A DNA stretch of 53,587 nucleotides. Source: Bigelowiella natans CCMP2755 (taxonomy: Eukaryota; Cercozoa; Chlorarachniophyceae). Shown piece after piece: positions 37,190 through 49,079 of the stretch. The notes under the pieces are model-generated. The model ran no database searches. It saw only the letters and a list, made by a program, of their open reading frames with translations, and had not been told where the DNA came from. The stretch is from positions 1 through 53,587 of the forward strand of contig ADNK01001747.1 in NCBI GenBank assembly GCA_000320545.1, written 5' to 3'. Position 1 is the first letter of the stretch. The number at the start of each line of letters is the position of its first letter. The position numbers were made by a program, and so were the translations under genes.

Positions 37190-38400
37190 GCTGGAAGCAG
37201 GCAAAGCAGCAGCATCATGGAAGCAACAAAAATGGGTACGTGTTCTGCGGGAAAGGTCTGTACTAAAATGTTGTGACCAGATCTGCATTGTATCTCACGA
37301 TGGAACCCACGGCGTTAGAACTCATTTACCCGATGCCCATTGTCCAGGTAACTTTCTAGTGACAACACTAATAGATGTGCGGGCTTTCACTTTCGTCAGG
37401 GTTGAACATGCACATATGTTTGTAGCACACAAACATCAAATCTGTTTGGTGTCACATGCAACCCCATGCCGCACTCTAGTTCTAGCTATGCTAGTGTGTT
37501 TAGCTAGCGCAGGCCGCCGCTCTAGCGTTGTTGAGCCAAAAAATCGACTTTTTCCTTTGAATTTTGTCGTTTTCCTTGAATGCCTTGCAACGCATTCAGT
37601 GTGTAGCAGCATCGTGCAAAAGGAACACACATGTCCGCCTCATTGAGTCGTCCTGCTTGACAATTTTGCTGCTGTTCGCCACTCCAATTGATGGTTTCAG
37701 TTGCAATCCACTCACATTTCAACGGCACCAACAAACAGCATCCATGGCAACTTCATCCCTTGCTAGCTTGTTCCGGCTCCGGCGCTTCAGATGGGTAGCC
37801 ATGGCAACTTCATCCCTTCATGCGGCTTTTTTGGAGCCTCTGATGGGTTGTTAGCTGGTTTTCATGTCTCACCACCAACAGGGTGCTGACAAGTCCTTGC
37901 AACGAGTGTTGTTGAGGCCATGCTGCATGCAAACGCCTGTCTCCCATGTGGTTCTGGTGCATGTAGATTTGATCAACGCTTTGTTCATTGTTCATTGTTC
38001 ATTGCGTCGTGAATTCAGCCAGGACCCCACGCGCAACATTGCTGGATTGACGATTCAGCGATGGATCAGGGCCTTCATCATGGAGCCAGAGAGCCTGCTA
38101 GCCTGGCTAGCTGAAGCGCTGGAGCGCGACGATCACGCTGCTGGTCTTGCTAGCTGGCACTCCAGCACAACATTCCAGCTAGCTGGCCAGGCTTGCTAGC
38201 TTGTTCGCCAGCAGTTCTGTCGTGCGCCCTGTTCCAGAACTGCACAATTGAATGACTGAACGAATGAGATGATTTTGCGGATCATTGGACACATTGAACA
38301 TTGAACTGGCCATTGATGCACAACAACGTGTACACGCTCGTGCCCTCTACATTGAACATTGTGCCCTCTAGCCCTCCCCAATCAACTCATTCTGGACGAC
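37190..38400. other. Repeat-rich spacer
   Basis: GCTAGC/TAGCTGG words, ATTGTTCATTGTTCATTG (about 37,983-38,003) and a 19-bp direct repeat CATGGCAACTTCATCCCTT (37,743 and 37,800) occur here. Open frames exist in several phases; none is recognised. Confidence 0.45.
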
Positions 38401-38401
38401 A

Positions 38402-38698
38402 GTGGACAGGCAGAACAGCAGCGGCCACGAAGTGTTCGAATCTCCAGAGAATCTCGAAAAAATCCTCCAAGTGCATCAGTTACAACGGGGTAATGCAATG
38501 AAAAATGCACGAGTTTTCCTCAAAAACCGCCTGCATTTCTTCAATGGGAAACTGTGGCTGCAGCACGAAAGGTGTGACAAACATGGAAGACTGACGCTAA
38601 TAATCAGGGGAAAGACCAGAATTAAAGCTGTACGATCAGGACGCGTAATCCTTTCAATTTCTTGGGAAAGACTTAGATACTTGGAGTATTTTGAGTAA
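38402..38698 (+). CDS. Short unrecognised open frame, possible element remnant
   Basis: This is a continuous frame of about 98 codons in non-repetitive sequence. A basic middle part reads NARVFLKNRLHFFNGKLWLQ, then CDKHGRLTLIIRGKTRIK. The order 'hydrophobic-NGKLWL ... HGRLTLII' is faintly like the stretch before the zinc finger of retroelement integrases, but the HHCC finger itself is absent. The upstream start is not clear. It may equally be a chance frame or part of a spliced gene. Confidence 0.25.
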   Translation: MDRQNSSGHEVFESPENLEKILQVHQLQRGNAMKNARVFLKNRLHFFNGKLWLQHERCDKHGRLTLIIRGKTRIKAVRSGRVILSISWERLRYLEYFE

Positions 38699-38773
38699 AA
38701 TTCCCATTGTTTTACACTTTTTTTCTGACAGTTTCGAGTAAAAAATTGATCATTCTCGTTCGCCACGATCGAA

Positions 38774-39430
38774 ATGGCTCTCCCAGCTCTCCTACTCGCA
38801 TCCATTGCGGTGCCCATCACTGGCCTCATTCATGACTCCTCTACCAATAACACCCTTGAAATGTAATTAGCTACCACTAGCTTTCCTCTAGACCTATGTG
38901 TCGGCGATGATGATATGATGAGCGACCATCCACATTTAAACTTCAAGGAATTTGAGCTTGATTTGCATGTGTGTTTGCATATGTGCAGATCCGCCGCCAC
39001 TGGAGATCGTGTTTACGCCAAAATGGGGATAGTCTACGGGGATGCTAGAGTCAAGAGTTACTTAGAAAAATGTGTCTTCCCTGTGTCCGCCTCTAGGGTA
39101 ATTGCTAGCTACAACTGCCCAACAGCCGATGGATGCAGAGAATATTTTGAGTTCGCGGATATGCCTTCCTTTGAAGCCCACATGACTTATTCCTGGATGA
39201 ATACGGGTAGAGATAACCGAGCGCTGATGCCAGTTATCCAAAAAGCTATGGTTAGATACGGCGCCCAATTCACTCCGGCGAACAATGCGGACAAATTGAT
39301 CTCCAGGGAGCAGTTTATGAATGAGACTGCTTCTGGGTGTACTTTAGTTCAGAGCGTGGCGCAAGATTCCTGCTGCAATGCTGGACATTGGGATCCAACA
39401 TACGATACTCTTGAGAGATGTGCTCTTTGA
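38774..39430 (+). CDS. Small secreted cysteine-containing protein, 176 aa, two exons
   Basis: Exons 38774-38862 and 38989-39430 join in phase (531 nt, stop TGA). The first exon is a textbook signal peptide (MALPALLLASIAVPITGLIH). The mature part has cysteines in contexts EKC, YNC, DGC, SGC, DSCC and ERC, suggesting several disulfides. Aromatic-rich stretches include FADMPSFEAHMTYSWM and VIQKAMVRYGAQF. No family is recognised. Export to the secretory pathway is well supported, and function is not. It could be an extracellular enzyme, an adhesion protein or a cell-wall protein. Confidence 0.75.
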
Positions 39431-41060
39431 GTGCTCGGGAAGAGTATTTCTTCTAACAGAGACGATTGCCTATTAAGAGGCTTTGCATTCTAATTCGATT
39501 GGGTAATGTGTGTATGTGTGCACAGCAGCAGTCAACCTGCCTGCGTTTGCCTTACGTACGAAGGACCACAAATAGTTCATCGGCTGAAATTAGTCTAAAG
39601 ATGGCATCTACATTAATCACGGTGCCAAAATTTTTAAAAAAATGAAAGTAAAATAAAAGTACGATAGGTGATTGATTTTTCCTTTGTTAGAGACTAGAGA
39701 GGATATCCTATTTACGACTCACACAGGGCTAGTTATTTTTGCATTTAAACGCATGCAACTTAAAAAGAGTTATCGCATTTTGGATTTTCTGTTTCTAACC
39801 TTCTCAAAACTACTTCGAAGCAGTTGTTAGCTAGTTCGCATCGACCCTAAGTTTGAACGCATAGTGTAGGTAACATATGTGCCACAAACGTAGCATGTTT
39901 TTCCATGTGTCATAGAATAATATGCACTCATAGATAACAGTTATCATCAATCATGTACCATTATTTCCGTACAATCATCATTAACGCATGCACGTGACAA
40001 TGCCTGCTAGCATGGGAGAGCACGCCTAGCTAGACATAATAATGATTACCCGCGCAAGCAATCGATGCGAGTTCAATTAAAATGAGACATGCGCACTATT
40101 GTGATCATATTTTTCTATTTGAGTGTTCCACATTTGCACGTACTAGCGTAGCGTGTCTATGTATTAGGCGGTGTGGCGATTATTGTTTTCATGTTATAAC
40201 AATCAAGGCCAATGCGACATCATTATGCAGCATTTGCGTATGCACAGTGCTAGAGTGTGCGCACGACGCGCTGCTAGCATTGCTAGATTGCACATTGATT
40301 TGCGCATACACACGTACAATGCTGGCAGAATGTAACAACACATGAACGTAATACATGCTCGATCAGCCCGATGTATCCTGTCAAAGGCATTCACAAGCAT
40401 ATGCATGTGCGCACACAAAATACATTGTAGCATGCAATGCAAATTTAAAATTGAACATCAAACCATGCACAACAATCTATAAATCATCACATGTTTACAT
40501 GCCCATGTATAGGTCAAAAATTATGTCGCATTTACGACTAGCTAGCACGTGTGTGTAGCGTATAGCGTGTCATATTGCCACAATGTGTATTTCTTTGCAT
40601 CTAGCATTTCAGTCATCATCGGACAAAACCACGCGATTTGTATGCTGGATGACCGATCTGTGGTGAAATCCATGCAATGAATGTCTAGATGTACTAGCGC
40701 TCACACTTTTATCGCGTTCTTTACCATAATCCGATAAGAATGTACAGAAGACAAAGTGGCATCGAAACTAAACGCTGGGAGAGCGCTAGCATGTCTCAGT
40801 ATAGCCAGCTTAGACTGTTCCGAAGCGGGTCGCTCTTTCTTTATCGATGTTCACGTCAGTTGCGGTAGATATTCAAATCTTTCTCTTCAAAGCAGCCGAA
40901 TCCAGACCCCTCGTGGCCTAGTAGCCACTCTGCTTCACTGATTACCTCTCTGGACTGCGATGTGGAGGAATAGACATGAAAACGAGACGTGTGATTGATC
41001 GCGTGTACGTTCAAAAAATCTCAACGAAAGTTCGTGCGCGTTCGACTAATTATTTACGCA
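39431..41060. other. Gene-poor spacer
   Basis: Low in microsatellites, rich in CATGTGCA/TGCATG/GCTAGC words, with no credible exons. It resembles in texture the spacers at 5.3-6.9 kb and 45.0-45.6 kb. Confidence 0.45.
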
Positions 41061-41513
41061 TTATGCATTTTTACATTTGTGATGAGCGCTGAACATTACC
41101 TCAGGGCCGTGCAACTCCGCCCGGAAACGATTTTCCTCTAGCTGTGGTCTTAGCATAGAAAGCGACCTGATGAACTCACTCTTGGGAGGCGGTAGGCGCC
41201 CCTCCTTCCGATATTGAGCTTTCCATTGAGGATACTTCAATCGAAATCGTTGTATGTGAGTTGGGAGAACATTCCGAATAAGGGAGACTGGCACTTCAGC
41301 AACCTGTCGCCTACTGGCGATTTTGGAAGAGGACAAGGCTCTGCGATTAATGTACTTATGTATACTGTTTGATCTTCCAGTCCCAGCAATTTTGTAGTTC
41401 ACTCGGTGGATTTGCGGTACTTCGCGTTGGCGGAGGGGGTATAGATGGGAAGCCGCAACTGACCTATGAGTGACCACATTACGAAATAATTGTAAGAGAA
41501 AGGATGTTTGCAT
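41061..41513 (-). CDS. Small basic protein with a possible mitochondrial presequence, 150 aa
   Basis: A single open frame runs from ATG at 41,513 to TAA at 41,061. It starts MQTSFLLQLFRNVVTHRSVA, an amphipathic arginine-containing leader with no acidic residue, as in mitochondrial presequences. The rest is strongly basic, including SLIRNVLPTHIQRFRLKYPQ and KAQYRKEGRLPPPKSEFIRS. Composition and size would suit a mitochondrial ribosomal or assembly protein, but no family motif is recognised. A possible donor (GAG|GTAATG near 41,098) means the C-terminus could be spliced instead. Confidence 0.55.
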   Translation of the reverse strand: MQTSFLLQLFRNVVTHRSVAASHLYPLRQREVPQIHRVNYKIAGTGRSNSIHKYINRRALSSSKIASRRQVAEVPVSLIRNVLPTHIQRFRLKYPQWKAQYRKEGRLPPPKSEFIRSLSMLRPQLEENRFRAELHGPEVMFSAHHKCKNA

Positions 41514-41623
41514 CTTGTGTCGACGATGATACTTGCCCAAACTTTGAGCAGCGTATGTACGAAAATGGGTTCTAACTTAACAGCTTTGAGGCTTACTGTC
41601 GAAGTGTCGGATCCATTTGTCTC

Positions 41624-42093
41624 TCATCCAGAAGCGGGGGTGCATCCGTTAGAGGCTGTAAGAGCAATAAGGTTAAGTCCTTACGATTGGACAGTGCGGG
41701 GAGGGGGGGGGTGGTAAACAACAACAACAACAAAGAATCGCGTACGAACGTTTGCAGGGACATGAAACGCCTTTCTTGTGTCGGTCCATTTACAGTTGCC
41801 TCTTTAATGTGACAGATCGTAATCAGTGCCATCAGAAAGGTTCTCTATGGCAATTTTATGGACAAGATGTGATCCTTACTTGTTGACAAACCAGCGGCTT
41901 TCGAACTGATACTCCTTGAAGGCCCTGAAATCGCCTGACGCGTCGCTGTGGCCGTTCATCGGGGTCCTTGGTGTTTCCCAAGTCACGTTGGAAGCGTCTG
42001 TGGATTGAAATGATGGTGTATAGAGTTGCTATTTCGATACAGCATGCAGTTGTGAATAGGGGGGTGACTACTCGCACTAGCCGTTGATGCCAT
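41624..42093 (-). CDS. Candidate small protein, 73 aa, four exons
   Basis: Proposed exons 42093-42078, 41997-41880, 41801-41746 and 41655-41624 give an in-phase 222-nt frame. The most convincing part is the second exon (TPMNGHSDASGDFRAFKEYQ, then FESRWFVN) with a consensus GTAAGG donor, continuing as KGNCKWTDTRKAFHVPAN. No family is recognised. An alternative reading of the last exon in another phase ends DAPPLLDERQMDPTLRQ and TAA at 41,593, so the C-terminus is uncertain. It lies head-to-head with the membrane-protein gene at 42,454. Confidence 0.38.
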
Positions 42094-42453
42094 TTAAAAA
42101 GGATTCAAGTTTCGAAAGTCTTAAAATATGGTGAATGCCGCAAAAATAACCACCAAAAAAGCTTACATCGCAAGGTTAATTCAAGTCGTATATGAAAAAC
42201 GCGATATGCTTTGTTTTTTAGTCTGTTTTTTCGGAAGGATATTTGAATTCTCGGATGTTTTACGGGCATAATTCATCCGAAATGTCAAAGATGGCACAAA
42301 CACTTTGGTTTCGGGAAATTTGTATCAAGATATGTCTCCACAGGATAGCCAATAAATGCGATAAACATCCTAAATTTTCTTCCCGACACTGAAAAACCAA
42401 AAAATCGGCAATTCAACAGTGGAGAAACATCAGCAGCGCAGCGTGCCTGCGCG
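42094..42453. promoter_or_regulatory. Divergent intergenic region
   Basis: 360 bp of AT-rich sequence separates two outward-facing starts and presumably carries both promoters. No specific element is claimed. Confidence 0.35.
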
Positions 42454-44900
42454 ATGTCCAATCGTGATCAGTGCTTCAATGTTTCGATGCTTTCAATTAG
42501 AGCATTGCTGTCACAGCTCCTGGAGCGGATGGGCTCGCCCTCCCCCGCCTCGTCCTTCGCCAACCCGCTGGAGTTCATCGTAGAGGGGCTAGCAAAGGCT
42601 TACTACCCCCTTGGATGTCTTCGATTTCTGGTGTTTTTAATATACACGCTCGTGTGTTGGGAGACGCTATACGGGAGACTGCAAGTCTTTTCCATGCGAG
42701 ATTTGAAGAGGGTTCTCCTCTTTCACCATACAATGGCTGCAACCGGTAGCGTAAGATCCAGCCCCGTTCCCCGTTCATCCTGTCACATATCTGACGCCGT
42801 TGGTTTCAGGGTTTGACGAAGGCCTCTGCCTTTCCTTCCTCTCTCGCTGTTCGCTGTTCCGTCGGCTAGTTACTCCAGGCATGTGCACGTTTTCATCTGC
42901 CACTTGATGAGCCGAACCGTCACATGAACCCCCCCCACCCCACCCCCCCCTCCTACATCCTTCATGCATACGCATAGGTTCGAGAGTGGTGCCTGCGTCA
43001 TCGAGCCTTCCTTCCCGAAACTGGCTTGTATGGCCGCTTTACATTGCATTTCTCTACACCGCGGTGACTTCGCTTCTGTCGGACGAGGACGCAGGATCGA
43101 AGCACGGCCTTCAGCTCTGCATCGTGCTATTCATCGCATGCAGCGTTATGGACTTGGGGCTGTTCTACTCGACACGCCCGGGAGATATCCTTCGCTTGCT
43201 CGCCGCGAGTGCATTTCTGCCCGAAAGCTCTGCTGCACGCACGGTCTACACGCTCTCTGCGACGCTGTACTTTTGGAGCGGCGTTTCGAAATTTGGTGGA
43301 TGGTTCCGCAATTGGACGTTCCCGTACCAGTTTCTGGTCTTCTCGCCGTTTTCCTACCCGCTTCGCTCCTGGTATCTGCACCCCGACAAGAGGCCGCGGA
43401 TGTGGGGCTCGCTGTTTGGCTTGGGAGGCGTTGTTGGGGAGATGCTGATAGGGTTTGTCCGAAACAACAGCAAAGTTTCCTTTTTTTTCATTTTCTCCAA
43501 ATTCAATTTCACCTTTTTCTCCGGAGATGTGTTCTCTCGCCCGGGCCATCGTCCCCCTTCGATCGCAGAAGATTCTGGTTTATTCGAGCGTTCACGGCAG
43601 TTGCCAGTGATTGTTCGCTCGGAGACATGGAGAAGCTGACACCCGTTCATCGCCATGTCGCATAACCATCGAACCATCGATAAGTCAACGGCGCTGCTTC
43701 GGATGTATGGTCTTCGGCGCAGCCGTTGGTTTCCATCGTAGCCTTGCCGCATAAATAGCACTGTCAAAACCCGTGTGAATTGATGCTGTTCCGTTGAAAA
43801 CGCCTTGTGATTTGTGTTCCCTCGCTACTACATCAGCTTGGGAATGCTGACGCCGAACGCGGTCGTTCAGCGCCTTTCTCTGGCCGCTTCGGTGGCGATG
43901 CACGCCTTTATCTGCATCTGTGGGATGGGGCCCTATCGCTGGAATCTAATGCAGGTCTACGTCAATCTGTGCTCGACTGCTCTTTGCCTCGGACAAGTGC
44001 AGCTCACTTCGGTAAGTATCTGCTGAACTACACTGATCGGTTTGCGCGCGATGGAATAGGTAGAGCGGTTTTGGTCGAAAAGATCAGCCCCCCCCCCCCC
44101 TTCCCCTCTTTCCTCTCAACACGTTTTAATCTCATTACGAGTGCTATTGTAGTGATGAACGAGTAGGCGTTCTGCAAATAAAAGTTGATTTAGCTCCTGA
44201 GATCATGACTCACTCATTCGCTTCATCTCACCATGCCCGCAAGGTCGACGAAGCTGTGGACATCAGCGTGATGGGCGCCCTGAGCTTTGCGTACGTAGGC
44301 GTTCTGGGCGTGCTTGTGCCCCTCATCGGCAGCTTCTCCACCACCTTGCTCGGCCGGTACTTGGGGGGGTACCGCATGGCCAACTTCCATTTCGCAGGGA
44401 ATGAGGTGCACACGTTGCTGCTTCTCCCGACCGATCGACTCCTCCCAGGCGTCGCGAAGGGCATCGATGGCACGTCGGAGGTTATGGCCTTCCCGTGGGG
44501 GGCGGATGGGATGGATGTGCGCGCCATTGTGCGCCCGTGGCTGAAGACTCACACCCCGATTCGCCTCGGAACGGCCATTTCAAAGCTGGAGATCTTGAAC
44601 ACGAAGTGGGACGAGTCGCTCGTGTCGATTCGAGACGCGTATCTTCGCATCATCTGCGAGGAGTATTTCCAACCCGGTGCGCGCGAGGGCGGAGATCCCG
44701 TTTCGCTTGTCGTTCTCACAGCCGGCACCGTGCCGTTTTGGTGTGGCGGAAGAGGGAAGCCTTTTGATCTCACGGAGATCACTTATTCAGTAGCTAGCGG
44801 TAGAGGAATTAAGGTTAAAAGCCTTCGAGAAGGAACGAGGCCATTGCCTTGGGCAAAGCTGTACAAAGACCTTGCGGATTGGAACGAGGATGGTGGGTGA
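42454..44900 (+). CDS. Polytopic membrane protein with a soluble C-terminal domain, 532 aa, four exons
   Basis: Exons 42454-42745, 42978-43452, 43837-44011 and 44244-44900 close in phase (1,599 nt, stop TGA). Membrane segments include CLRFLVFLIYTLVCW, VWPLYIAFLYTAVTSLL, GLQLCIVLFIACSVMDLGLF, the aromatic block LYFWSGVSKFGGWFRNWTFP, SLFGLGGVVGEMLIGL, SVAMHAFICICGMG and LSFAYVGVLGVLVPLIGSF. The last 170 residues are hydrophilic. The arrangement is loosely reminiscent of the bacterial DUF3556 membrane family, but I cannot confirm that from sequence alone. No transport or enzyme motif is recognised. An intron poly-C run lies at about 44,088-44,099. Confidence 0.75.
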
Positions 44901-45621
44901 GGTGTGAGCTCTACGCTAACGATGGAAATTGTCATCACGAGTCGAATGTGAGAACGCGCTATGCGTGGTCGGTCATGTGAATGTGTCGGCGAGTAACATT
45001 TTTTTTTTGCCGTGCGTTGCATTCGATCTATTATGTCTCACCGTCAAAAAACCTTTCATTCATCCAAACATATTCTGCACGCATTCACGTGAGCACGTGT
45101 GCACAAATTGGATCTCTGCCATCCCCACATGCATGCATATGCACAAATGCAAACAAAAGTCATAAACTCAATGCTAGAATGACCATGTATACTTTATACA
45201 TGATATTACTGTGTCTATTCTGAACCACTCGCTAGCACTACGAGTACTGCGAGACATAGACGACAGGACGTAGATGTTCTTTCAAATGCATGAAACACAG
45301 GAGACAAAACGATATAACATAATCAATGTGGCCGCTGCTCATAGCTACATTAGGATGACTATTGAAAAGATTTAATCACTTTATTACATCCGTCTCATAT
45401 GTCAGCAGAAAGATAGAACTATAGTAGCGTACACGCATTGCTAGGAAAGTATTTGCCGCAAAGCTACTATGAATCGCTCTATGCTGTGGATTCGTGCCAT
45501 GCCACTGGTAGTCTACAATGATTATGACATAATGTCCTATCGCTCACAAATATCAGTCAGCTTCGAACAGACTCTTTGTGTGTGATCTCAAGGAGTCGAC
45601 TGAATGGGCTTATGTAGTAAT
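44901..45621. other. Spacer with second copy of the dispersed repeat
   Basis: Texture as at 5.3-6.9 kb; no exon was recognised. It holds the repeat at 45,341-45,400. Confidence 0.45.
45341..45400 (+). repeat. Dispersed repeat, copy 2
   Basis: AGCTACATTAGGATGAC, then TTGAAAA, then ATTACATCCGTCTCA, in the same orientation and spacing (within a few bases) as at 6,458-6,515. Confidence 0.75.
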
Positions 45622-46398
45622 TTATTGAGCGCATTTATTAGTCCATTCTTCTACGGCACGGCCATACTCCTTCCGATTCTCCTTGTAGACTTTAGCACCA
45701 TCTGGCCGGAGGGAATTATCTGGGATTGGGTCTGTAAGCAAGCAGCAAATGGCTTGCAAAACTTTGGAGATGGAAAGAGAGGTGCTCCAATCACCGCCCA
45801 GAATATTCAGACAAATGTTGCCTTTTTCGTTCACGTTGCAATGGTAGATCCTGGTCGAGAATTTGATCTACGAGTTTAAAGAAAGATGCGGTTACTAACT
45901 TTTTTGGAGAGACTGGACTTGATCGCCGGATTCGCAAATATATGAACGAATACTATTCTTATAAAAATGTATTTGCTTGTTGATATTAAGACAAAATTTA
46001 TCCACTCACTTTTGGAGACTTGAATGGGTAGTGATTTGGGAACGCAATGTCGAGGAAGAAGGTGCCGTCTCAATATGGACTATCCTTTGGTCCCATAACC
46101 GTGGCTTGCCAGTGGAACATGTCCACCATTTACAGGTGCTGCAGAGCAATCTCCTGGAGCACTTTTTTCCAAATCTACCAGTTCGCTCTGGAAAAGATAA
46201 CAAGATATATCCGTGAAAAAAAATTAAGCTTGTGCAACTACAATCTTATTTTGCAGCCACGTGATTTGCAAGTACACAACGTGTTTTCTGCTTATTAGAA
46301 CTCTTAATTATGGAGAGCAAAGTTGTATTGATTAAAACTGCAGCAACACAGTGCATGCTGAAGAGGGATACCTTAATCCTTTCCAGAGTCCAAGCCAT
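45622..46398 (-). pseudogene. Ubiquitin-conjugating enzyme E2 (UBE2D-like), disabled copy
   Basis: Exons 46398-46372 (MAWTLERIK), 46187-46010 and 45867-45622 (stop TAA) cover a whole UBC fold of about 150 residues. Recognisable parts are ELVDLEKSAPGDCSAAPVNGG, MFHWQATVMGPKDSPY, DGTFFLDIAFPNHYPFKSPK, IYHCNVNEKGNICLNIL with the catalytic cysteine (codon 45813-45811), and a canonical C-terminal helix region. E2 enzymes pass ubiquitin from E1 to substrates. Three defects are visible: a reading-frame break between APVNGG and DMFHW (about 46,120-46,126, two bases short), an in-frame TGA at 46,070-46,072, and HCN in place of the nearly invariant HPN triplet. Splice sites are kept, so this is an unprocessed copy. 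A sequencing error could explain the frame break but not all three. Confidence 0.85.
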
Positions 46399-47032
46399 AG
46401 TCGCTTGATGTGGTTCACTTTTGACTTACGGCAAGCACGTAATCTGCTCGTACGAGGCATCCAAGAGGAGGGAGCAGTTTCAAATCGCTGTATTTTTTGT
46501 GTTGCCGTTAATTGAAATTTAGAATTTTTTATAACCCGAAAACTACTAATGGGATTATTCTTCGCTTCCAATCCCGCACTGCAGTCAAGGATGCGACAAC
46601 CGAAGACAAAGAAGTCGTCATCGGCCAAGAAATAAACGGCCATACACGGGGAAATTCATAAAGAAGAGAGCTAAAATTGAAGTCGCAAGAGAAAAAAAGC
46701 ATGCTTTTTGCTATTTAAGCCGTCGTTTATAATGATCATGCTGTTCTCCCAGAAACTTCCGGGAAAAACGCTATGCCCTTAATTTTCATTCTGCGACATT
46801 TTTATTTTTCGTTTGAAGAATAAATCCCTATGGATTTTCTCATTTTGGCATCAGGAACTACTATAAATTAAGTCTGAATTTTAGTTGAGATTTGCAACAG
46901 TGACTCCTAGAGAGACGATTCGCGCTCGTTGGGGGAAGGGGAACTTCAGCTCAAGCACTTCTAGCATAGGCTGTTTGGCATAGCCAAAGCCTTTGATTGC
47001 CGTAGCGGATTGTCCACGTTCCCTAGTTTCAC
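46399..47032. promoter_or_regulatory. Divergent spacer between E2 copy and the next gene
   Basis: 634 bp with outward-facing starts on both sides. Open frames in it are short and unconvincing. Confidence 0.3.
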
Positions 47033-47738
47033 ATGCGATCGCCCTCCGGGGTTAATAGGAGAAGGCATGGGCACACGCCAAGGACGCCTGCAACCAGTCC
47101 TGTCACGCCAGGGACCGCTCAGTCTCTAAAGAAAGAGTCCCATGAATCAAAGAGCGACGATAAAGGAAGGAGAGAAAAGGTAAACCCTCTCATATTTCGA
47201 GAAGCGCTGTCATTCTGTTTTCTTTGTTGAACGTCGCTTGCCGATCACATGTACGGCGTTTCATAGGCAATGCCTGACATTGAGGACCAAACCCCTCCAA
47301 GTCTTGTGCTAAGGTTCGCCCCGTCCTTTTGACGACGCCATTCCCACAAACCATTAGTGCTCATATACGATACTAATTTATCTTTATCAGGCTAGTGCGG
47401 GGCGTCATTGTCTTCTTCCTGCTGGGAATCACTCTGATACGCTACCATCGGTATGCGTTATAAAACCCCACCATCTCTGTCTTACTTTGTTAACCCCCAT
47501 CATCCCTGCCTTATTTCCCACCATGAGTGCTGGTTCTCCGCAATTTTTATCGTAAAATGTTTCGCATGTAACTTCGATTGAGTCGGCCTCTAAGGAACGC
47601 TTGAGCGTTGGTTTGGTAGTAATCGAGACAGCTGTATTGATCTCGCCATCACCCGCATAGGCACGGTACTCTAACCACCTCTGAATTTGAGGAAGCCATT
47701 AAATTCCTCCAGAAGACCAAAGACCCCGGTATCAAGTT

Positions 47739-47769
<31 letters not shown>

Positions 47770-48789
47770 AGGTTGATCGAAACAAATCGACACTCTCAAG
47801 GCAGCCATGAATCATGCTAATTTAAGATCGTTTTCTACTCTTACACATACACCCATTACAATGCACGGTGCACGACTGCCTCCTGCTCATATCGGAACGA
47901 ATTACGTGCAGGGATGGGCTTGGAAAGCTATAGACCGAAGGAGAATCTCCCACCTAAGTCAGCAGATGTTCTTGGAACAACACAACCTCGAGAAGGCGTA
48001 TCATCAACATCGACTGCAGCAACATCGTCTCCGAAGCCTTCTTCCTCTTCTTCTTCCTCCTCCTCCTCCTCCTCCTCCTCACCTCCCTCCCTCCCATCCA
48101 GCCTGCTCTCCTCAGTCTCATCGTCGATCAAGAAATCCCTGTCCTCCCTTATCGCACCGGCCTCGAATAACACCATCAGATTTGGGTGAGGAGTTAGTAC
48201 ACGGAAAAACATCGTTTTGATAGAATGCTGGCCGGTTTCAATTTGCGTACACACTGCGCGCTGAAAGGCACCAAACGCTACGTAAACAAATAGTATGGTA
48301 GTCGCAGCCCTGCGCGCTGAAAGGCACCAAACGCTACGTAAACAAATAGTATGGTAGTCGCGGCTGCGGCCGCATCTATCTGCACGAATCGAGCTCGTCG
48401 CATAACCGAACTTGTTATGAAAATTGACCCCCTTTTCGCGCCATAGTCTTTCAGACCACAACTACTGGCATTTGAATTTTGACTTCCAAAAATGTCTATT
48501 TTTCTAGGGGCAGCAATCGGAAAGCTCCCTCCTCTTCGTCATCATCATCATCATCATCATCATCGTCGTCATTCCCTCCAATGCCTCAACCTGCTATCAC
48601 CTCCTGCAACGAGGCGTGGCACGTATTGAAGAAGGCCGAATCAGTCGAGTATGTGGGATTGCTATTCACCCCTTTAAAGCACGGGCACGAGAGGGGGGAG
48701 GGGGGGGGGATAGGAGTAGGCGCACTGCGGTTTTTCCCCGTGGCAAAGCCAGATATCTTCTAATTGCGAAGACAGTCACGTATTATACA

Positions 48790-48866
<77 letters not shown>

Positions 48867-49031
48867 CATGTTCGAATTGCGTTTGTGCAGGTATCATTCG
48901 AAATGCGGCGAAATGCACTTGCAAGGAGTTGTGGTGAGCTGTTGACTATCAACCGGCATTTATCCACAAAATAACACGACATTGCCTTCTGCTTTTTAAC
49001 GCTAGCCTTCGCTCCAATACGCTCTCCCTCG

Positions 49032-49079
<48 letters not shown>

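Noticed and set aside
38402-38698. Retrotransposon integrase
   Set aside because: Only a faint resemblance; there is no zinc finger, DDE triad, reverse transcriptase or terminal repeats nearby.
43127-43549. Long minus-strand frame within the membrane-protein gene
   Set aside because: Antisense shadow of a well-supported plus exon with hydrophobic segments and closed phase.
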